Translations under genes and position numbers: made by a program
Assembly: GCA_030593425.1 (NCBI GenBank)
Contig: JAUVHF010000056.1
Coordinates: forward strand, 1-9,000
From: Anaerolineales bacterium
GTDB lineage: Bacteria; Chloroflexota; Anaerolineae; UBA7937
Length of the DNA: 9,000 nt
Reading direction: 5' to 3'
The notes under the pieces: generated by a model
The model's input: the letters and a program-made list of their open reading frames with translations, nothing else
Told to the model about the DNA's origin: nothing
The model's database searches: none
Part shown: positions 1-6,237 of the stretch, one piece after another
Layout of the letters: every line of letters starts with the position of its first letter
How positions within the stretch are numbered: position 1 is the first letter of the stretch

Positions 1-63
1 GGTTTGGTTGTCGAACGAGACATCCCGGGAAGCTGCGCGATAGCAAGGTTGGTACGTATGTGA
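1..63 (+). CDS. possible C-terminal end of an upstream gene (partial)
   Basis: Frame 1 is open from the window edge to a TGA at 61-63 and ends in ...RDIPGSCAIARLVRM. This alternates hydrophobic and charged residues like the end of a folded domain. It would stop 25 bases before the next start, which fits the tight spacing of this operon. Frame 3 is also open from the edge, to a TGA at 93-95 that overlaps the next start, so the choice of frame is not secure. I do not recognise the family. Confidence 0.3.
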   Translation, partial: GLVVERDIPGSCAIARLVRM

Positions 64-88
64 TCAGATTGTTTCCAGGGGGAGATAG

Positions 89-826
89 ATGTTGACAGAA
101 GAATCCAGGATCATGGTGATAGGCGCTCACGCGTCGGATTACTGCTCACGTTGTGGCGGGACATTAGCTCTCTACGGCAAGAAGAACGGCAAGGCCAAAA
201 TCCTCCTTGTGTCACATGGCGAAAGGGGAGAATCGCCCAGTCTGTGGAAGGAACGCCCCGGCATCACCGAAGAGGAGATCAGGAAGATCCGGTGGGAAGA
301 AGCGCTTGGGGCTGCCGAGATTCTGGGTGCCGAGATAGTTGCCCTGGATTTTGGGGATAACCCCCTATTGTTTGACCGGGAGCGGCTCCTGATTCTGACG
401 CGCGAGATCCGACTCTTCGGTCCGGATACTGTATTGACTCATTGGACCACAGACCCATACAATCCTGATCACGAAACGGTGGGCAAAGCGGTGTTAAACG
501 CCTGTCACTATGCCACAGTGCCGGGCGTCGAACCGGAAGTGTCGTGTTTACCAGCCCATCCGCGGGTCTTCTTTTTCGAGCCAGATGTTCTGGCGACACC
601 CCTTAGCAAGTTCGACCCCGACGTGTACATCGACGTTACCGAAGTCTGGGAGATCAAAATGGAGGCCCTGCGGCAGTTTGAGACCCAACGATATCTTGTG
701 GACTATCACACGATGTACGGTGAATATCGAGGGTTCCACGCTCGGTCCTTAGGAAATCTACCAGATTGTCAGTATGCTGAACCATTTCGAAGGTGCCAAC
801 CGTACGCGGGGAGATATTTGGTCTGA
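89..826 (+). CDS. PIG-L/LmbE-family zinc protein, GalB-like hydratase candidate
   Basis: A 245-residue protein of the PIG-L/LmbE fold, mostly zinc-dependent amidohydrolases acting on N-acetyl sugars. Zinc-site residues are visible: His14 and Asp17 in AHASD after the first strand, and His128 in NPDH. His118, Asp122 and Asp127 lie close by. The usual AHPDD motif is changed to AHASD and is followed by GERGES at 44-49 with SLW just after. From family knowledge these traits recall GalB, the PIG-L member that hydrates 4-carboxy-2-hydroxymuconate/4-oxalomesaconate in gallate and protocatechuate 4,5-cleavage, rather than sugar deacetylases. The length (GalB is about 250 residues) fits. No signal peptide or membrane segment is seen, so it is probably cytoplasmic. 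ATG at 89 has a purine-rich site (AGGGGGAG, 77-84) four bases upstream. An aldolase gene follows 90 bases downstream, as expected for a hydratase whose product is cleaved. The family is secure. The hydratase role is inference, and a deacetylase is the main alternative. Confidence 0.85.
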   Translation: MLTEESRIMVIGAHASDYCSRCGGTLALYGKKNGKAKILLVSHGERGESPSLWKERPGITEEEIRKIRWEEALGAAEILGAEIVALDFGDNPLLFDRERLLILTREIRLFGPDTVLTHWTTDPYNPDHETVGKAVLNACHYATVPGVEPEVSCLPAHPRVFFFEPDVLATPLSKFDPDVYIDVTEVWEIKMEALRQFETQRYLVDYHTMYGEYRGFHARSLGNLPDCQYAEPFRRCQPYAGRYLV

Positions 827-902
827 TGATTATTCTCTCCACTAGATGCAGGTACACGTGGTGCTAGGCTGTCAGGGCGCAAGGACCAGGTGGCGACAGA
901 GA

Positions 903-908
903 AGGAGG
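903..908 (+). promoter_or_regulatory. ribosome binding site that decides the aldolase start
   Basis: AGGAGG lies eight bases before GTG 917. The alternative GTG at 890 has only a weak AAGGA at 881-885. This favours the shorter product. Confidence 0.7.
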
Positions 909-916
909 GACGGCTA

Positions 917-1804
917 GTGGTATTCTCACCTCAAGGGATCATCCCAGCCTTGATCACCCCATTCAACGATGATGAGTCTCTAGATGAAGAGGGCCTCCGG
1001 GGCGTCGTCAATTATGTGCTTGGGGGCGGGGTTCACGGGGTTTTCATCGCAGGCAGCCAAGGGGAGTCGTATGCCCTGTCTTGCGATGAGCGTCGGCGCA
1101 TGCTGCGTGCCGTTGTGGAAGAGGTGAATGGTCGCGTGCCGGTATACGTAGGGACTGGGGCGGTCACGACGGCGAAATGCATCAAGCTGACACGAGAGGG
1201 CGCCGAACTGGGGGCTGACGCCGTATCCATCGTCACACCATACTTCATCAAGCCGACCCAGGCGGAATTAATAGAGCACTATCGCACGATCGCTCAGGCC
1301 GTAGAGATCCCCATCGTCCTCTATAACCACCCCCTTCGGACGGGTATCAATCTCGAAACGGCGACCGTGAAAACCTTGTCCCAGGTTGAGAATATCGTGG
1401 GGATCAAGAACAGCGGCGCCGATCTCGGTCAAACGATGGACTACCTCCTAGCCTGCAAACAACCCTTCTCAGTCCTTTCGGGCTACGATGCAGTGATCTT
1501 CCCCACGTTGATGATGGGGGGGGCTGGCGCTGTCACAGCCTGTGGGAATGTGGTCCCTCGATTGTTCGTAGATCTGTATGAGGCGGTGCAGATGGGAGAC
1601 TGCACTCGAGCCCGCGACCTCCAGTTGAGACTATTCCCTCTAAGGAAGGCATTTGCTCTCGGCACGTTCCCCAGTGTGGTCAAGGAGGCCATGAATCTTC
1701 TCGGCTATCGTGCTGGTCTTACAAGAGCCCCTGTGGGGGGACTCGACGATGATGGAAGGGAAGCCCTGAAGCAGATCTTGAGAGAGTTGGGCATCTTTCC
1801 CTGA
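917..1804 (+). CDS. DapA-family (DHDPS/NAL superfamily) Schiff-base lyase or aldolase
   Basis: A TIM-barrel class I lyase. Members form a Schiff base between a lysine and pyruvate or a 2-oxo acid, then condense, cleave or dehydrate. Numbered from GTG 917 (295 residues), the active site is complete: Lys164 in GIKNS (Schiff base), Tyr136 and Arg141 in YNHPLRTG, and Tyr109 in TPYF. All lie three residues beyond the E. coli DapA positions. The substrate loop reads GSQGE (Ser47-Gln48) where DapA has GTTGE, which argues against true lysine-pathway dihydrodipicolinate synthase. Related loops (GSTGE, GSNGE) occur in N-acetylneuraminate lyase and 4-hydroxy-2-oxoglutarate aldolase. The frame opens at GTG 890, but AGGAGG at 903-908 sits eight bases before GTG 917, and starting there removes a nine-residue tail not typical of the family. 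It lies between a hydratase-like gene and an isomerase-like gene, suggesting cleavage of a 2-oxo acid to pyruvate plus an aldehyde or oxo acid. The exact substrate is unknown. Confidence 0.93.
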   Translation: MVFSPQGIIPALITPFNDDESLDEEGLRGVVNYVLGGGVHGVFIAGSQGESYALSCDERRRMLRAVVEEVNGRVPVYVGTGAVTTAKCIKLTREGAELGADAVSIVTPYFIKPTQAELIEHYRTIAQAVEIPIVLYNHPLRTGINLETATVKTLSQVENIVGIKNSGADLGQTMDYLLACKQPFSVLSGYDAVIFPTLMMGGAGAVTACGNVVPRLFVDLYEAVQMGDCTRARDLQLRLFPLRKAFALGTFPSVVKEAMNLLGYRAGLTRAPVGGLDDDGREALKQILRELGIFP

Positions 1805-1847
1805 AGAACTCAGGGCCGACTTCTGCCCGGAGAATTGAGTGCCGGAG

Positions 1848-1853
1848 AGGAGG
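1848..1853 (+). promoter_or_regulatory. ribosome binding site that decides the TIM-barrel start
   Basis: AGGAGG lies five bases before ATG 1859. It makes the upstream in-frame TTG at 1835, which has no comparable site, unlikely. Confidence 0.75.
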
Positions 1854-1858
1854 AAGCT

Positions 1859-2803
1859 ATGCAGGAACCATGGCAAACCTACATGCAGCTAGGCATTGTG
1901 CATTTCATGATCTTTCCGGAGATCATCCGGGGCGAGGGTCCCATCGTGGAGACAGCTACGCGGATCGCAAAGGATCCTTTCTTCGAGGTCCTTGAGGTGG
2001 GGCTGGTCAATGAGAAGGCGACGCTGGCCGAATTGAAGAGAGTAATCGAGGATGCGCACATGATGGTGGGTGTGGGGGCCCAGCCGGGTCTGTTGCTCAA
2101 CAAACTCAACCTAGCCGCTCTCGATGAAGCCGAACGAAAGAGGGCTGTGGCTCAGGTTAGGGCCTCCGTCGACCAGGCCTACTTTCTGGGGGCCAGGCTT
2201 GTGGCCCTCCTGGATGGGCCCAACTCCTACCCTGGCCCTGAGAAGGTCGATGCGGCGAAGGCCCAGTTAATTAAGTCGCTCAAGGAATTGTGCGCCTATG
2301 CCCAGGAGAGGGCTGACGACTATACCCTTACTATCTCCCTTGAGGTGTTCGACCGCGATGTGGATAAGCGATCTCTCTTGGGGCCAGCGCCAGAGGTAGC
2401 AGAGGTGGCAGCGCAAGTCCGGACGGAGTATGACAACTTCGGAGTCACCGTTGACCTTTCGCACTTGCCACTTTTGGGCGAGAGCCCACGTCAGGCACTC
2501 AGGCCGGTAGAGGAATACCTGGTGCACATCCACGTGGGAAACTGCGTATTGAGGGACAAGGATCACCCTGCCCACGGTGATTATCACCCACCCCTTGGCT
2601 GTCCAGGTGGCGAGAATGACGTAGATGAACTGGTCGAGTTTCTTGAGGTGTTGTTCGAGATCGGCTATTTCGAGAAGGAGCTGCCTACAGGCCGGCCGGT
2701 AGTGACCTTCGAGGTGAAGCCGCTGCCTGGCGGCGACCCAGAGCTAGTGATCGCGGGCACTAAGAGAGTATGGAATAGCGCCTGGGCGAAATTGAAACTC
2801 TAG
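1859..2803 (+). CDS. sugar-phosphate isomerase/epimerase-like TIM-barrel protein
   Basis: A protein of the xylose-isomerase-like TIM-barrel superfamily (AP-endonuclease-2 fold), 314 residues from ATG 1859. The four metal ligands of D-tagatose 3-epimerase-type enzymes can be placed: Glu162 in ISLEVF, Asp199 in VDLSH, His225 in HIHVGN and Glu285 in TFEVKP. His202, three residues after the Asp, matches the substrate-contacting histidine of those enzymes. It is therefore likely a divalent-metal isomerase or epimerase acting on a small sugar or hydroxy-oxo acid in the cytoplasm. A His/Asp/Pro-rich stretch at about 232-248, including GDYHPPLG, follows the third ligand and may be a lid or substrate loop. 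The frame opens at TTG 1835, but ATG 1859 has AGGAGG (1848-1853) five bases upstream and is the better start. It lies 54 bases after the aldolase gene, presumably co-transcribed. The fold is well supported. The reaction is not known. Confidence 0.85.
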   Translation: MQEPWQTYMQLGIVHFMIFPEIIRGEGPIVETATRIAKDPFFEVLEVGLVNEKATLAELKRVIEDAHMMVGVGAQPGLLLNKLNLAALDEAERKRAVAQVRASVDQAYFLGARLVALLDGPNSYPGPEKVDAAKAQLIKSLKELCAYAQERADDYTLTISLEVFDRDVDKRSLLGPAPEVAEVAAQVRTEYDNFGVTVDLSHLPLLGESPRQALRPVEEYLVHIHVGNCVLRDKDHPAHGDYHPPLGCPGGENDVDELVEFLEVLFEIGYFEKELPTGRPVVTFEVKPLPGGDPELVIAGTKRVWNSAWAKLKL

Positions 2804-2833
2804 GCAGGGTTCCTCTGGAGAAGTCTAGGTTCG

Positions 2834-2851
2834 TTCAATCTTGGGATTGAA
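2834..2851 (+). other. small inverted repeat between genes
   Basis: TTCAATC and GATTGAA form a perfect 7-bp stem with the loop TTGG, 23 bases before the start of the dehydrogenase gene. It is A/T-rich and has no T-run, so it is not a terminator. It could be an intercistronic RNA hairpin that affects stability or translation, or chance. Confidence 0.35.
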
Positions 2852-2874
2852 GCGACCGCGTTAAGGAGAATGCA

Positions 2875-3861
2875 ATGAAACCGAAGGCATACGTGACTCG
2901 GATCCTCCCTGATAAGGCCTGGGAGATGATAGAGAAGTTCTGTGAGGCGGAGGTTTGGGAAGGGGAATTGCCTCCACCGCGAGAGGTGCTCTTTGAGAAG
3001 GTTACGGAGATAGGGGGGCTTCTCTGCCTCCTCACCGATGAGATCGATGCCCCGCTGATGGACGCCGCACCTGAACTCAAGGTGATCAGCAACTGCGCGG
3101 TGGGGTATGACAACATCGATGTGAAGGCAGCCACGGAGCGGGGCATCATCGTAGGCAACACCCCGGGCGTCTTGACCGAGACCACTGCTGATTTGGCCTT
3201 CGCCCTACTTATGGCCACCGCCCGTCGCATACCCGAGGCTACTCGCTTCGTTCAGGCTGGAAAGTGGAAGACCTGGGAGCTTACCGTTCTCTTGGGCCAG
3301 GATATCCATGGGGCCACCCTAGGTATTGTGGGGATGGGCAGGATCGGCAGTGCCGTGGCCAAGAGGGCCTCGGGCTTCGGGATGAAGATCTTCTACCACG
3401 ATGTATTGCGTAGAGAGGAGTTTGAAGAGGAGTTGGGGGTTGTATTCACCGATTTGGAGAGGCTTCTCAGGGAATCCGATTTCGTCACCCTTCATGTGTC
3501 CCTTGCAAAGGAAACCCACCATTTGATAGGCAGGAAAGAGCTCGAGATCATGAAGCCCACCGCCATTCTCATCAATACCTCCCGAGGCCCCATCGTAGAC
3601 CAAGAAGCGTTATACGATGCTTTGAAGTCAGGCCAGATCACTGCCGCTGGCTTAGATGTGACCGACCCCGAGCCGATATCACCTGATGATCCTCTTCTAT
3701 CCCTAGACAACTGCGTGGTCTTACCCCACATCGGCTCGGCTAGCATCGCTACGCGCACCAAGATGGCAACCATGGCTGCTGAGAACCTCATCGCTGGGCT
3801 TAAGGGCGAGATGCCGCCCAATCCTGTCAATCCAGAGGTCTTGTCTAGCCGAGTAGGTTAA
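2875..3861 (+). CDS. gyaR: D-2-hydroxyacid dehydrogenase, glyoxylate/hydroxypyruvate reductase type
   Basis: A 328-residue member of the D-isomer-specific 2-hydroxyacid dehydrogenase family, which reversibly reduces 2-oxo acids to D-2-hydroxy acids with NAD(P)H. The substrate-domain motif NCAVGYDNIDV at 73-83 is typical of glyoxylate and hydroxypyruvate reductases. The Rossmann motif GMGRIG is at 153-158, preceded by a WKTW segment at 131-134 that is also common in glyoxylate reductases. The catalytic triad is complete: Arg237 in NTSRG, Glu266 in DPEP and His285 in PHIGS. The residue ending the second Rossmann strand is Asp176 (FYHD), which usually indicates NAD(H) over NADP(H) preference. 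The ATG has AAGGAG (2863-2868) six bases upstream. It is the last gene of the plus-strand operon and would suit removal of glyoxylate or a related oxo acid made by the aldolase upstream. Substrate and direction are inferred. D-lactate or D-glycerate dehydrogenase are alternatives. Confidence 0.92.
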   Translation: MKPKAYVTRILPDKAWEMIEKFCEAEVWEGELPPPREVLFEKVTEIGGLLCLLTDEIDAPLMDAAPELKVISNCAVGYDNIDVKAATERGIIVGNTPGVLTETTADLAFALLMATARRIPEATRFVQAGKWKTWELTVLLGQDIHGATLGIVGMGRIGSAVAKRASGFGMKIFYHDVLRREEFEEELGVVFTDLERLLRESDFVTLHVSLAKETHHLIGRKELEIMKPTAILINTSRGPIVDQEALYDALKSGQITAAGLDVTDPEPISPDDPLLSLDNCVVLPHIGSASIATRTKMATMAAENLIAGLKGEMPPNPVNPEVLSSRVG

Positions 3862-3938
3862 GAGTGTCGAGTGTGAAGCATCAATAGCAGAAGTTGCCAA
3901 ACACCCGCCGAGTGCTTGCTTCATCTACTTCTCAAAGC

Positions 3939-3956
3939 ACTGCTGTGAACAGCAGT
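3939..3956. repeat. 18-base perfect palindrome
   Basis: ACTGCTGT and ACAGCAGT form a perfect 8-bp inverted repeat around GA. It lies 77 bases after the stop of the dehydrogenase gene, with no T-run after it. The two-base centre suits a dimeric DNA-binding protein better than an RNA hairpin. No other copy was noticed in the window. Confidence 0.45.
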
Positions 3957-4027
3957 CGTGAGCGATGCTGATAGAATGATCCCGGGGGCGCGTTTGCGAA
4001 AGTCAACAGAATGCTGAGTGCCTCCAT

Positions 4028-4041
4028 CATCTCTTGAGATG
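4028..4041. repeat. 14-base perfect palindrome
   Basis: CATCTC and GAGATG form a perfect 6-bp inverted repeat around TT. Like the palindrome at 3939-3956 it has a two-base centre and no T-run. Function unknown, and chance cannot be excluded. Confidence 0.3.
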
Positions 4042-4136
4042 GGTATGCTTATCTTATAGAGAATCCCCTTGATTGTATTGACACGCACTGCTGCGATGGA
4101 CTAGACAAGGCGAGAAAAACGCCTAAGATAATGTGA

Positions 4137-4328
4137 CAGACTCGACAGCAGACATCATCGAAAAGGGCGAGAGGAGAGGTTGAACGGAACTCTCGACTCC
4201 TCCAACGATTCATCGAGCATCCGCGCTCACAGGACACAAGGAAGCCGACAATCAAATCCTATTCGAGTGACCTGAAAGCTATTTGGCAGGTGGTTCCGCG
4301 AAACAATGAGAGAGAACCAACGCCCTAA
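4137..4328 (+). pseudogene. possible remnant of a tyrosine recombinase N-terminal domain
   Basis: This open stretch between stops has no ATG start. It encodes about 60 residues including LLQRFIEH and, a few residues later, TIKSYSSDLKAIW. That order and spacing resemble the SAM-like core-binding domain of phage-type/Xer integrases, where an F-L-x-x-L helix is followed by an N-T-I-x-x-Y-x-x-D-L helix. No catalytic domain (R...H-x-x-R...Y) can be found downstream in any frame I read, so at most this is a decayed fragment. The match is short and could be chance. Confidence 0.2.
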
Positions 4329-4599
4329 TCGATGACGCCGCACAAGCTATCTCTCCGTCAATCAGCCCTTGTTGTCTGGCCGAAAGCAGGGGTGCAGTCT
4401 CCCTGAGATTGGTCAGCTCCTCATTGACGCCTGAGGCCGCTAGCCGAATAGGGAACCTCGATCACTAGGCAAGGCCCCTTCATGCTCAGTCGGAGGCGGC
4501 CTCTTCTCTACCACTTTACATAGGATTACGCAACAAGCTAAACCCCGAGATCGTCCCAAATCATACGCTCTTGCTGCAGATAAGGCAATTCTCCTTCCG

Positions 4600-6237
4600 T
4601 CAGTTCCTAGATCCCTTCAATTTGTAAGCCTGTTCCAGGATTTCTACTAAATGCAAAACCTCCATCTCTATCTTCGCCTTCCTGAGACCATATCTAAGTT
4701 GCATTAAACAACCAGGGTTGGAGGTTACCACAGCCTCCGCCCCGGTGGCCGCAATATTGTCCACTTTGCGCATGAGAACTCTTTCCGAGATATCACCATG
4801 GGTTATGTTGTATACTCCACCGCTACCACAGCATCGATCAGACCCCTTCAGCTCTATGAACTCTAACCCGGGGATGGAGCGCAACAGTTGGCGAGGCTGG
4901 TCTGCTATCCCCTGGGCGTGGACTAGATGACACGCATCATGATAGGTGACCCTTTTTCTTAGTTCTCCAAGAGGCGAGGACAGGTTAACGGCAAGGAACT
5001 CGCTAATATCCCTCACTTTCCGGCTAAAGGCGGAGGCCTTGCCAGCATAGACCTGGTCATCTTCTAAGAGTTCACCATACCCTTTTAGCATCGCCCCGCA
5101 AGCAGCGCAGTTGGTGATTAGAGCCTCCGCCTCCACCGCAGAAAGGATATCGAGATTGCGCCGCGCCAAGGCCTTGGCTATATCCACTTCCCCCACCGCC
5201 ATATGGGGCGCACCACAGCAGACCTCGCCGGCAGGGACCACCGTCTCGTAGCCGTTCTTGGCCAGGACTCGCATCGTCGCCCAGTTGATTGGGGAGTAGA
5301 GGATATTCATTATGCAACCAGGAAAGAGGGTCACCACTCCTCGCCTCTCTCCCTCCGCTGGTTGATGGTGAAAGGAGGCAGGGAAGAAGCGTCCGGGCAA
5401 CGGAGGGAGCAGTGCCTCCATGGCGTCCAACGGGCTCGGCAACAGCGAGATGGCTCCCACTCTGTGAAGAAGCCCCTTAAGAGAACGCTGATAGAGGCGA
5501 AGGAGAGAACCCAAAGCCCCCAACCGTCTGGGATGGGGAAAGAGCCCGTGAAAGATCCATCGGCGCAGAGCCCTCTCCCAAATTGAATGATGCCTTACCT
5601 TCTCTATCTCCCCCCTATTGACTTCGATATTGTGGCCAGGCTTCACTGCTGCTGGGCAGTTGGTATCGCAGTTTTGACAGGCGATGCATAGGTAGTTCTG
5701 GATGGTTAGGCTCTTCAATTGAGGTTGTGATATCTGGGGGTCTAGGCCGGGGATGCTCATCAAATAGGCAGGGCCGTAGAAAAGGTCAGGGCTCTCCGCC
5801 ACTACAGGGCAGGTCCCGTCGCATACCAAGCATTCTATGCACTCCGGCCAAGTGGGATCGTCCGGGGGACGGGGGGGCATTAGGGGGAAGGTTGGCCTCC
5901 CCTCGAAGAAGGAGACAATCCGCTCCTCGTAGCGGTCTCGAGCCACTATGAGATCTTTGATCACCGGAAAGTTGGGCAAGGGCTCTATTAGGATCTCGTC
6001 CCCTTTCAGCACCTCTTGACAACTCAGGACCGGCTTGCCGTCTACGGAGAGCGCGCAACTGCCGCACTTTCCCATTCCACAGGAAGAGCGAAAAGCCAAA
6101 CAGGGATCTTGCTCCTGGCTTATGATGCGCAGGAGGTCCAAGACGGTCACGGGAGGAGTGTATCTCACCTCGTAGTCCTGGTACCAGGACTCCCCAGAAT
6201 CGTATCGGAAAATGCGAACCTTGACCTCTTTATCCAT
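4600..6237 (-). CDS. TfrB-like fumarate reductase iron-sulfur subunit fused to CCG (HdrB-like) domains
   Basis: A 545-residue electron-transfer protein built from three known modules. Residues 1-100 form an SdhB/FrdB-type [2Fe-2S] ferredoxin domain with Cys53, Cys58, Cys61 and Cys73. Residues 130-200 hold two CxxCxxCxxxCP motifs (Cys133/136/139/143 and Cys184/187/190/194) for two [4Fe-4S] clusters. Residues 300-520 hold two CCG domains (Cys308, Cys340-341, Cys377/380, then Cys436, Cys469-470, Cys510) like those of heterodisulfide reductase HdrB and glycolate oxidase GlcF. This is the layout of TfrB of methanogen thiol:fumarate reductase, and is longer than ordinary SdhB (about 240 residues). 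The second CCG domain ends in NPGC rather than CxxC, as is common in GlcF-type proteins. No membrane segment is seen. Its start overlaps the flavoprotein stop by eight bases (ATGGATAA), indicating translational coupling. It probably passes electrons between the flavoprotein and a thiol/disulfide, quinone or the GlcD-type dehydrogenase; the partner is not shown. Confidence 0.9.
   Translation of the reverse strand: MDKEVKVRIFRYDSGESWYQDYEVRYTPPVTVLDLLRIISQEQDPCLAFRSSCGMGKCGSCALSVDGKPVLSCQEVLKGDEILIEPLPNFPVIKDLIVARDRYEERIVSFFEGRPTFPLMPPRPPDDPTWPECIECLVCDGTCPVVAESPDLFYGPAYLMSIPGLDPQISQPQLKSLTIQNYLCIACQNCDTNCPAAVKPGHNIEVNRGEIEKVRHHSIWERALRRWIFHGLFPHPRRLGALGSLLRLYQRSLKGLLHRVGAISLLPSPLDAMEALLPPLPGRFFPASFHHQPAEGERRGVVTLFPGCIMNILYSPINWATMRVLAKNGYETVVPAGEVCCGAPHMAVGEVDIAKALARRNLDILSAVEAEALITNCAACGAMLKGYGELLEDDQVYAGKASAFSRKVRDISEFLAVNLSSPLGELRKRVTYHDACHLVHAQGIADQPRQLLRSIPGLEFIELKGSDRCCGSGGVYNITHGDISERVLMRKVDNIAATGAEAVVTSNPGCLMQLRYGLRKAKIEMEVLHLVEILEQAYKLKGSRN

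Larger units (their letters stand above)
3862..4599. other. 738-base convergent gap without an intact gene
   Basis: The plus and minus operons end face to face here. I see no start with a ribosome binding site and a family-like product, and no G/C-rich hairpin followed by a T-run for either direction. The stretch holds tight inverted repeats at 3939-3956 and 4028-4041. Longer competing pairings are TGAAGCA 3874-3880 with TGCTTCA 3917-3923, AGTGCTT 3911-3917 with AAGCACT 3935-3941, and TGGTTC 4291-4296 with GAACCA 4314-4319. A minus frame at 4049-4255 and a startless minus frame over about 4280-4470 have no recognisable motif. The short plus-strand frame at 4137-4328 is listed separately. Confidence 0.6.

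Noticed and set aside
890..916. Upstream GTG start adding nine residues to the DapA-family protein
   Set aside because: AGGAGG at 903-908 lies inside this stretch and is ideally placed for GTG 917. The added residues have no counterpart in the family.
1835..1858. Upstream TTG start for the TIM-barrel protein
   Set aside because: It has no ribosome binding site, and the strong AGGAGG at 1848-1853 serves ATG 1859.
4078..4107. TTGACA followed by TAGACA as a promoter in the gap
   Set aside because: The -35 is perfect, but the -10 matches only three of six bases at 18-base spacing, and no gene lies downstream.
4049..4255. A 68-codon minus-strand frame in the convergent gap
   Set aside because: It has no recognisable motif, no good ribosome binding site, and runs antisense to a more protein-like stretch.
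4280..4470. A minus-strand frame without a start, with a helical, protein-like composition
   Set aside because: It has stops on both sides, no start codon and no family I recognise, so it is not supportable as a gene or a remnant.
5203..5586. Long frame antisense to the iron-sulfur gene, and similar antisense frames over the other genes
   Set aside because: These are shadows of strongly conserved coding sequence on the other strand, with low-complexity Arg/Ser/Gly-rich products and no motifs.
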